From: Candidatus Saccharimonadota bacterium
GTDB lineage: Bacteria; Patescibacteriota; Saccharimonadia; Saccharimonadales; Saccharimonadaceae
Reading direction: 5' to 3'
Length of the DNA stretch: 35,963 nucleotides
Assembly (NCBI GenBank): GCA_905371715.1
Contig: CAJPLV010000010.1
Span: forward strand, 1-35,963
Positions 30,373 through 35,963 of this stretch are shown here, piece after piece. The notes under the pieces were generated by a model. The model did no database searches. It was not told where the DNA came from and saw nothing but the letters and a program-made list of their open reading frames with translations. Positions within the stretch are counted from its first letter, which is position 1. The number at the start of each line of letters is the position of its first letter. The translations under genes were made by a program, and so were the position numbers.

Positions 30373-32145
30373 ATGAATAATAGCACCACAAAGCAAACAC
30401 CAGGATTTTCACTCGCTCTCACGATGCTTCTATCGGTTGTTATACTGGGAGTGTTGTTTGGCGTGTACCGCGTCATCACTGCGCTATATATTAATGCGCA
30501 GGAAAGTTACTACCTGAAACTTGCCGAAGAAGCAGGTGAGGCGGGAACAGCATATGCAAACGCTTGTCTTGACGTTAACAATCGTATGCAGACTTGGTCA
30601 TCAGCAAGTGGTGGCGTCGGTCCGCTCGTGCCAAGTAGCGATTGCAAAGGTACGGCAAACGTACACCCGGCAAACAAGTTCGTATTGCGAGATGGGAACT
30701 TGCGCACAACGTTTAGTGTCGGTAACCTAGACTATAGGCGTGAGGGTGTAGCGCAGATTTCAGCCGTTGGTACGACGTATGTTGTAAATTCAGGAGGAGC
30801 CGTTCTCAAAACGTATAATACAACTGTCAAAAAATATATCAGCTGGGTGCTTGATTACCAGGGTGAGAAGTCAACAAGTGGTACATTCCGTACCTGTGCT
30901 ATCATCACGGGCGATGTATGGTGCTGGGGCCGCAATCGATTCGGACAACTGGGTAATGGCAGATCGGAAGGGAAGTTGGATAAGAATGGGAAGTTTGAGT
31001 CCGCATCAGAGGGCTTTGATTCCGACATACCGGTAAAAGTCCGTAAAGACGTTGGTGTACTCGCTGGTAAACAAGTAAAAGATATATTTACTGCTCAGTA
31101 TCATAGTTGTGCGCTCGCAGAGGGTAAAGTGTATTGCTGGGGTTACAATCATCGTGGACAGCTTGGCAACGGGCGCTCCGGGCCTCTTGAGCACTCAAAT
31201 GTGCCAGTGGAAGTTAAGGGTATACTCGCTGGCAAAACTGTTACTGCGATCGGTGGTACAGGTGATATGTCGTTTGCTATTGCTGGCGGCAAGATCTATG
31301 GATGGGGTGCTAATTTTAAGGGCGGTCTTGGCGTTGGACCAACTACACCAGATCGTTACACAGTACCAACAGAACTTGGATTCAACAGAGGTGGATACAG
31401 TTTACCTACGAATTACATTGCGACTGCTCTTTCTTCAAGCGGAAGCCGTTCGTATACTATGTGTGCGATCGCAAACGGTGCCGCCTACTGCTGGGGTCAG
31501 GGGAAAACAGGACAGCTTGGCGACCCGACACAAAAAATTAAATCTGTCACAGTTCCGATTCTTGTGCACGGCATACCTGGTACGGTCGTTTCTGTCACGC
31601 AAGATGGCTATCCAGATGTTGTAGCTGATACGGCGCAGCATGTTCACGCATGTGCATTGACAAGTGCCGGTAAAGTCTACTGCTGGGGTTCAAATGGTCA
31701 CGGTCAGCTTGGCATAAACTCTAAATCCCCTGCATTTTCGTTTGTGCCGCGCGAAATCTCTAGAGCGAAAATACCAGCAGGCGATACTATCAAAAGTATT
31801 GCGGCAGGCGTATTCCATACTTGCTTATTAACGAGCGGTAAAAAAGTTTATTGCTGGGGTATAAACAGCCGCGGACAAATTGGTAACGGTACGGGCGGTT
31901 GGGGTACGCCTGATATTCTCGTGCCGACACCTGTTACTGTTGGTGCAAACGGATTGCCAGCTGACCGGACTGTCGAAGCGATCGGTGCGGGTGCGAACCG
32001 CGGGTGCGCTACCCTTTCTGATGGGCGCACATTCTGCTGGGGGCAAAATGATGGTGGACAGATTGGCGACAACACGAAGATAGACCGCTACACCCCCGTT
32101 GAGTCTCTTTTCCTTCGTCCTGCAAAGAACCGCTATATATATTGA
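30373..32145 (+). CDS. Pseudopilin-RCC1 propeller fusion protein (candidate pilus-tip adhesin)
   Basis: A 590-residue protein. Residues 1-35 form a prepilin-like start (TPGFSLALTMLLSVVILGVL): Gly11 before Phe12, but Leu replaces the Glu at +5, as in PilX/GspK-type tip pseudopilins. A pilin-like domain to about residue 165 follows. Then seven RCC1 repeats carry the core x-C-W-G at 183, 254, 309, 372, 436, 493 and 554, each followed by GQLG- or GQIG-like sequence. Six blades hold two cysteines (CAI...CWG); blade three has neither (FAI...YGWG), which suggests that each pair forms a disulfide. A seven-bladed propeller at the end of a pilin operon parallels PilY1 tip adhesins. Binding host cells is an inference. 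Confidence 0.85.
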   Translation: MNNSTTKQTPGFSLALTMLLSVVILGVLFGVYRVITALYINAQESYYLKLAEEAGEAGTAYANACLDVNNRMQTWSSASGGVGPLVPSSDCKGTANVHPANKFVLRDGNLRTTFSVGNLDYRREGVAQISAVGTTYVVNSGGAVLKTYNTTVKKYISWVLDYQGEKSTSGTFRTCAIITGDVWCWGRNRFGQLGNGRSEGKLDKNGKFESASEGFDSDIPVKVRKDVGVLAGKQVKDIFTAQYHSCALAEGKVYCWGYNHRGQLGNGRSGPLEHSNVPVEVKGILAGKTVTAIGGTGDMSFAIAGGKIYGWGANFKGGLGVGPTTPDRYTVPTELGFNRGGYSLPTNYIATALSSSGSRSYTMCAIANGAAYCWGQGKTGQLGDPTQKIKSVTVPILVHGIPGTVVSVTQDGYPDVVADTAQHVHACALTSAGKVYCWGSNGHGQLGINSKSPAFSFVPREISRAKIPAGDTIKSIAAGVFHTCLLTSGKKVYCWGINSRGQIGNGTGGWGTPDILVPTPVTVGANGLPADRTVEAIGAGANRGCATLSDGRTFCWGQNDGGQIGDNTKIDRYTPVESLFLRPAKNRYIY

Positions 32146-32167
32146 GTGAGCCGTGCAGCAAAAATGC

Positions 32168-32196
32168 TTGCGCTTACTTTATAACTGTAGTATCAT
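32168..32196 (+). promoter_or_regulatory. Promoter of the major-type pilin gene
   Basis: -35 TTGCGC (32168-32173), 17-bp spacer, -10 TATCAT (32191-32196). This gives a leader of about 35 nt containing GGGGG before GTG 32238, and lets this pilin be expressed separately from the minor-pilin operon. Confidence 0.5.
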
Positions 32197-32237
32197 CAAT
32201 ATATAAATTAAACGTAATAAATAGGGGGCACTTAATC

Positions 32238-32684
32238 GTGACTACTACACAAATCAAAAATCGCGGTTTCACACTCGTTGAGCTTCTCATCGTGATTGTG
32301 ATTATCGCTATTCTCACCGTTGTATCGCTTGTCGCTTACAACGGACTGCAGAACAAGGCTAAGACAACTGCGGCTGAATCGGCCGCGGAGACCGTTGGCA
32401 AAAAAGCTGAGCTCTATAATGCAGATAAAGGTTCATATCCAGACAAATTAGAAAAGATGAATGGATCTACTGTAGCTCGTAGCGAAACGTTTCATATTGC
32501 AGCGGATGTATTAGCTGCTGGGTCAGGAGATGGCGCTAGTACAACTTTGACTTCTGCCCCGGAAAGTGCCAACACGATTAAATATGAAGCTTGCCCAGAC
32601 AATAAGGGTGCTAAAATACATTATTGGGACTATACGGCAGCAGCTGGTAGCAATGTAAAGACGCGTGTCGTTGGGGTTTGTTAG
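32238..32684 (+). CDS. Major-type type IV pilin
   Basis: A 148-residue prepilin with the most canonical signal in the cluster: VTTTQIKNRG, then FTLVELLIVIVIIAILTVVS with Glu15 at +5. The globular part begins NGLQNKAKTTAAESAAETVG and includes two cysteines in the C-terminal half (EACPDN and the terminal VGVC), the place of the D-region disulfide of type IVa pilins. The start is GTG 32238, with GGGGG nine bases upstream; longer in-frame starts back to 32142 would add an implausible leader. It has its own promoter and strong terminator, fitting a highly expressed subunit. Confidence 0.9.
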   Translation: MTTTQIKNRGFTLVELLIVIVIIAILTVVSLVAYNGLQNKAKTTAAESAAETVGKKAELYNADKGSYPDKLEKMNGSTVARSETFHIAADVLAAGSGDGASTTLTSAPESANTIKYEACPDNKGAKIHYWDYTAAAGSNVKTRVVGVC

Positions 32685-32701
32685 CTGGCGACAATGATAT
32701 A

Positions 32702-32734
32702 AATAAAATACCCCATAAAATGGGGTATTTTATT
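32702..32734 (+). terminator. Terminator of the pilin gene
   Basis: A perfect 14-bp stem (AATAAAATACCCCA / TGGGGTATTTTATT) with a five-base loop, 17 bases after the stop. The A- and T-rich flanks allow it to act on both strands. Confidence 0.9.
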
Positions 32735-32799
32735 ATGTTGTCGGACTTACACTTTACTGTAGCCGTTTTGGCGCATCGTATGTGGTAATGGGTTATCAC

Positions 32800-32830
32800 T
32801 TGCAGTTTCGTTTGGTAAAGGGTATATAAT
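32800..32830 (+). promoter_or_regulatory. Orphan promoter-like sequence antisense to the glyA 3' end
   Basis: TTGCAG (32800-32805) and TATAAT (32825-32830) are separated by 19 bp on the plus strand. No plus-strand gene follows; a transcript would run antisense into glyA. The rest of 32735-32883 has only a weak palindrome around 32870-32888 that might end glyA transcription. Confidence 0.3.
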
Positions 32831-32883
32831 ACACTCTTAAGGTCCTGTCGTTTGTCCTAATTTCTAACCTAGTTTACAGTCTG

Positions 32884-34158
32884 TTAACTCATATTTTTCA
32901 AGTTTAAGCAAAACTCCCGCACCTCGCTCCGCAGTTTCGCGAGCGCTGTATCGTCGTCGCGCGCGTCTATCGCTTGCTTCATCCATTCGGCGATTTGCGG
33001 CATGTCGCTCGGCGTGCAGCCGCGCGTAGTTAGGGCTGGCGTACCGAGGCGGATGCCGCTGGGGCGAAACATCGGCAGCGGGTCGTCTGGCACAGCGTTG
33101 GCGTTTAGTGTCAGCCCGATTTTGTCTATCGCCTGCTCCGCCGCCTTGCCGTCTATACCGAAACTTTTGTGCACGTCCGCCAAAATCAAGTGATTGCTCG
33201 TGCCGCCTGTCACCAGCACGAAGCCGCGCTGGCGCAGTTCGTCTGCCAGCCGGGCGGCGTTCGCTACTATATTCCGCGCGTATTCCCGAAACTCCGGCTG
33301 CAGCGCCTCGCCAAACGCCACCGCTTTGGCGGCGATGGTGTTCATGTGCGGTCCGCCCTGCATGCCAGGGAAAACCGCGCGGTCAATCAGCGTAGGAATG
33401 TTTGCTAGCGTTTTGGCGGGTTTTTTGAGCGGGCTGCTTACCGTGCCCATACTTAAAATCAGTCCGCCGCGCGGTCCGCGTAACGTTTTGTGCGTGGTCG
33501 TGGTCATGACGTGGAAGCCGTGTTTCAGCGGGTTCTCCGCCGCGCCGCCAGCGATTAGCCCGGCGATATGCGCTATATCTGCCATCAGTAAGCAGTCCGG
33601 AATTTGGCGCCCGATTTCGGCGAACTTCGCCCAATCCAATTCGCGCGGATAAGCGCTAAAGCCCGCCAAAATAATCTTTGGCTGGTGCTGCTGCGCTAGG
33701 TGGCGGATTTCATCGTAATCAATCTCGCCCGTCGCAGGATTTTTCATCTTGTACGGTACAAAATTATACAACTGTGCGCTACGTGTGACGGGTGAGCCGT
33801 GCGTCAGATGTCCGCCGTGGCTCAAATCCATTGCTAAAATCGTGTCGCCCGGCTGGCACCATGCGCTATATACCGCCTCGTTTGCTGGCGCGCCGCTATG
33901 CGGCTGTACGTTGGCGTGGTCGGCGTGGAATAATCGCTTGGCGCGGTCAATAGCAAGCTGCTCAACCTTGTCGGTAAACTCCTGCCCGCCGTAATAACGA
34001 TGTCCAGGGTAGCCTTCGCTGTATTTGTTTGTAAACACGCTGCCGAGCGCTTGCCGCACCGAGCGGCTGACGTAGTTTTCGCTAGGGATTAGCTCTAATC
34101 CTTCTCGTTGGCGTTTCGCTTCGCCGTCGATAAGTGCCGCAACAATATCATCATTCAT
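32884..34158 (-). CDS. glyA: Serine hydroxymethyltransferase
   Basis: A 424-residue PLP enzyme converting serine and tetrahydrofolate to glycine and 5,10-methylene-tetrahydrofolate. It has ELIPSENYVSRSVRQALGS, TNKYSEGYPGHRYYGG, VQPHSGAPANEAVY and DIAHIAGL, and the PLP lysine in TTTTHKTLRGPRGG. The C-terminal TPALTTRGC is intact. I chose ATG 34158 because GGAGG lies eight bases upstream; the in-frame ATG five codons earlier overlaps that Shine-Dalgarno. It is divergent from the XRE-murA gene with overlapping promoters. Confidence 0.97.
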   Translation of the reverse strand: MNDDIVAALIDGEAKRQREGLELIPSENYVSRSVRQALGSVFTNKYSEGYPGHRYYGGQEFTDKVEQLAIDRAKRLFHADHANVQPHSGAPANEAVYSAWCQPGDTILAMDLSHGGHLTHGSPVTRSAQLYNFVPYKMKNPATGEIDYDEIRHLAQQHQPKIILAGFSAYPRELDWAKFAEIGRQIPDCLLMADIAHIAGLIAGGAAENPLKHGFHVMTTTTHKTLRGPRGGLILSMGTVSSPLKKPAKTLANIPTLIDRAVFPGMQGGPHMNTIAAKAVAFGEALQPEFREYARNIVANAARLADELRQRGFVLVTGGTSNHLILADVHKSFGIDGKAAEQAIDKIGLTLNANAVPDDPLPMFRPSGIRLGTPALTTRGCTPSDMPQIAEWMKQAIDARDDDTALAKLRSEVREFCLNLKNMS

Positions 34159-34221
34159 AATCTGTACCTCCATTAGGTTTATTCGTCAAAAGCAGTGAAA
34201 TCGTTGCTAGATCATGTGTTT

Positions 34222-34250
34222 AGTATAGCGTGTTTTGGAATACTTGACAA
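34222..34250 (-). promoter_or_regulatory. glyA promoter
   Basis: Minus-strand -35 TTGTCA (34250-34245), 17-bp spacer, -10 TATACT (34227-34222). Its -35 shares five bases with the opposing murA -35, so the two promoters probably compete or are jointly regulated. The leader is about 57 nt with a Shine-Dalgarno. Confidence 0.75.
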
Positions 34251-34272
34251 TATATCACATTAGGTATATTAT
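34244..34272 (+). promoter_or_regulatory. XRE-murA promoter
   Basis: Consensus -35 TTGACA (34244-34249), 17-bp spacer, -10 TATTAT (34267-34272), ending 7 nt before ATG 34280. Predicts a leaderless mRNA. Confidence 0.8.
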
Positions 34273-34279
34273 GTATGAC

Positions 34280-35803
34280 ATGAAGACGTCAAAATATCTA
34301 AAAAATATTGGAACATTAATTCAAGAAAACCGCCAATCGCGTGGTATGACACAGAGTGAGCTTGCCGAAGCGCTTGGTACGAGCCAGTCGGCAATCAACC
34401 GTATTGAGAAAGGCGGACAAAATATCAGCCTTGAGATGATTGCGCGCATCGGCGATGTACTATCGTGCGAGATTGTCCGTATCAATAATTATGGCAAAAC
34501 TAATTTCCGCGTGACGGGCGGGCGTGAATTGCATGGCAGTATAGAAGTAAAGACTAGCAAAAATGCGGCGGTTGCGCTGCTTTGTGCTAGCCTGCTAAAC
34601 AGAGGCAAGACGACGCTGCGGCGTGTTGCGCGAATTGAAGAAGTCAACCGTATCATTGAAGTGCTTGAAAGTATTGGCGTGAAATGCCGCTGGCTGGAAC
34701 ATAATGACCTTGAGATCAATCCGCCGAAGCGGCTGGACTTAGCAAATATGGATATCGAAGCTGCTAAGCGTACGCGCAGTATTATCATGTTTCTCGGGCC
34801 GCTGCTGCATCAATATAGTACGTTTGAATTGCCGTTTAGCGGCGGTTGCAATCTCGGCACGCGTACAGTCGAGCCGCATATGACTGGGCTTGCGCCGTTT
34901 GGGCTATCAGTGCAAGCGACAAGCGATCGCTATGTTGCAACGAGCAGGCCGCAGGCAGTTGACCGCGCTATTGTTTTGACCGAACGTGGCGATACAGTGA
35001 CCGAAAATGTCGTTATGGCGGCAGCGCTCTACGACGGGACGACGATCATTCGCAACGCCAGCCCAAACTACATGGTGCAGGATGTTTGCTTCTTCTTGCA
35101 GGCGCTTGGCGTGGATATTGATGGTATCGGCACGACGACGCTGACGATCCGCGGCGTGAAATCAATCAACAAAATAGTGGAATATTATCCAAGCGAAGAT
35201 CCAATTGAAGCGATGAGTTTCGTAGCGGCAGGTATCGTGACAGGGTCGGAAATTACCGTGGCGCGCGTCCCGATTGAATTTATGGAGTTAGAGCTGGCGA
35301 CGCTCGCTGGCATGGGGCTGCAATATGACATGACGCCGGAGTATACTGCGCGCAACGGGCGGACGCGGCTGGTAGATATTACGTTGAAAAAATCCAAATT
35401 GCATGCGCCGAAAGATAAAATTCACGCGTTGCCGTTTCCTGGTATCAACATGGATAATTTACCGTTTTTGGGGCTATGCGCGACGGTTGCTGATGGCCGC
35501 ACGCTGATTCACGACTGGAGCTATGAAAACCGCGCGATTTATTTCACTGAGTTGAGTAAGCTTGGCGGGCGTATTGAGATGGTCGATCCGCACCGCGTGT
35601 ATATTACCGGTCCGACGCGCTGGAAACCGGCAGATATTATTGCGCCGGCAGCATTGCGGCCGAGCGTGGTGATTTTGCTCGCTATGATGGCGGCTCCTGG
35701 CGTGTCGTTGCTGCGCGATGTGTATAGTATTAACCGCGGTTATGAAGCAATTGCTAAGCGGCTCAATTCGCTCGGTGCGCAGATTGAGACGGTATGGGAA
35801 TAG
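34280..35803 (+). CDS. murA: XRE-family HTH fused to UDP-N-acetylglucosamine 1-carboxyvinyltransferase (MurA)
   Basis: A 507-residue fusion. Residues 5-68 are an XRE/Cro-type helix-turn-helix (IGTLIQENRQSRGMTQSELA, LGTSQSAINRIEKG). Residues about 75-507 are MurA, the first committed step of peptidoglycan synthesis (UDP-GlcNAc + PEP). The substrate lysine is in TSKNAAVALL (Lys94), and the catalytic cysteine is kept in FSGGCNLGTRTVEPH (Cys190), so the enzyme should be fosfomycin-sensitive in principle. The catalytic aspartate is probably that of NMDNLPF. The start is ATG 34280 by the promoter. The HTH suggests DNA binding, perhaps autoregulation at the divergent glyA-murA region; this is inference. 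Confidence 0.92.
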   Translation: MKTSKYLKNIGTLIQENRQSRGMTQSELAEALGTSQSAINRIEKGGQNISLEMIARIGDVLSCEIVRINNYGKTNFRVTGGRELHGSIEVKTSKNAAVALLCASLLNRGKTTLRRVARIEEVNRIIEVLESIGVKCRWLEHNDLEINPPKRLDLANMDIEAAKRTRSIIMFLGPLLHQYSTFELPFSGGCNLGTRTVEPHMTGLAPFGLSVQATSDRYVATSRPQAVDRAIVLTERGDTVTENVVMAAALYDGTTIIRNASPNYMVQDVCFFLQALGVDIDGIGTTTLTIRGVKSINKIVEYYPSEDPIEAMSFVAAGIVTGSEITVARVPIEFMELELATLAGMGLQYDMTPEYTARNGRTRLVDITLKKSKLHAPKDKIHALPFPGINMDNLPFLGLCATVADGRTLIHDWSYENRAIYFTELSKLGGRIEMVDPHRVYITGPTRWKPADIIAPAALRPSVVILLAMMAAPGVSLLRDVYSINRGYEAIAKRLNSLGAQIETVWE

Positions 35804-35861
35804 TGCGGCACTTGCTGTTTTATTCCGTAGCGCGATAGGATATAGCGCTTCTAAAATAAGC

Positions 35862-35884
35862 AAAAAACCGAGGAAAACCTCGGT
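35862..35884 (-). terminator. Terminator of tRNA-His
   Basis: On the minus strand ACCGAGG, loop TTTT and CCTCGGT are followed by a run of six T. It lies 8 bases after the tRNA CCA. Confidence 0.9.
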
Positions 35885-35892
35885 GCTTTGCT

Positions 35893-35963
35893 TGGGGCGA
35901 AAGATGGGATTCGAACCCACGGCCTCCGGAGCCACAATCCAGCGCTCTAACCAACTGAGCTAC
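35893..35963 (-). tRNA. tRNA-His (anticodon GUG), 5' end cut by window edge
   Basis: The minus strand shows the D arm (GCTC/GAGC), anticodon stem CTGGA/TCCGG with loop TTGTGGC (GUG), T arm GTGGG-TTCGAAT-CCCAT, 3' acceptor CTTTCGC, C73 and encoded CCA (35893-35895). C73 is specific to tRNA-His. The first acceptor bases, including the expected G-1, lie beyond the window. Confidence 0.95.

Noticed and set aside
30900..32060. Repeated YCWG-containing DNA considered as a tandem DNA repeat
   Set aside because: The repetition is at protein level (RCC1 blades) and the DNA copies are diverged.
32800..32830. Orphan promoter as evidence of a small RNA antisense to glyA
   Set aside because: The 19-bp spacing is poor and no terminator or conserved structure follows, so it is listed only as a weak promoter-like site.
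33194..33652. Plus-strand open frame inside glyA
   Set aside because: Antisense to a highly conserved glyA, low-complexity composition, and no promoter or ribosome site.

Overview
The window looks like a gene-dense chromosomal segment of a small-genome Patescibacteria member, most likely Candidatus Saccharibacteria (TM7). This is inferred from the gene set and style, not from a marker-gene tree. The pointers are a short HrcA with CIRCE operators, a TsaB reduced to its N-terminal domain, a MurT-GatD pair, an XRE-MurA fusion, a membrane-anchored Clp ATPase, type IV pilins, a sortase, and very short intergenic gaps. TGA, TAA and TAG all act as stops, so no UGA recoding is seen. The wall genes (murA, murB, murT/gatD), the sortase and a wall-anchored protein without outer-membrane genes suggest a monoderm, Gram-positive-like envelope.

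Layout. 1-1258: tail of an unrecognised gene, then an orphan C-terminal half of LepA/EF4 with its own promoter. 1342-5259: a single-chain DUF262/DUF1524 (GmrSD-like) restriction protein, a 5'-nucleotidase, an alpha/beta hydrolase and a guanylate-kinase-like protein. 5309-10268: the HrcA regulon, with CIRCE-hrcA-grpE and a double-CIRCE dnaK separated by an opposing beta-helix wall protein whose signal peptide is frameshifted. 10283-13035: AstE/AspA-like hydrolase, HIT protein, a frameshifted HIT paralogue, a small decayed gene, tsaE-tsaB. 13061-17990: RNase Y, sortase, enolase, phosphoglycerate mutase, a membrane protein. 18037-21418: tRNA-Pro with a Nudix gene, a GT-C glycosyltransferase, an OpgC-like acyltransferase. 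21462-27354: gatD-murT, divergent from a small membrane protein and the membrane Clp ATPase, then a membrane protein and a 30-residue basic protein. 27397-28652: two tRNA-Arg and murB. 28670-32734: a pilin cluster whose largest product joins a pseudopilin-like N-terminus to a seven-repeat RCC1 propeller, followed by a major-type pilin. 32884-35963: glyA, XRE-murA and a partial tRNA-His.

Two themes link the genes. The first is surface and envelope: sortase plus an APNTG-anchored beta-helix protein, pilins with a candidate propeller adhesin, and wall precursor enzymes. These would suit a host-attached (epibiotic) life, which is inference. The second is promoter style: at least 16 genes on both strands have a -10 hexamer ending only 5-10 nt (mostly 6-7) before the start codon, with no Shine-Dalgarno, which predicts leaderless mRNAs. 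Internal operon genes and a smaller set with longer leaders (grpE, dnaK, rny, HIT, sortase, glyA, pilA) carry Shine-Dalgarno motifs.

No CRISPR array, insertion sequence, prophage or rRNA was seen. No gap longer than about 300 bases lacks an annotated feature.
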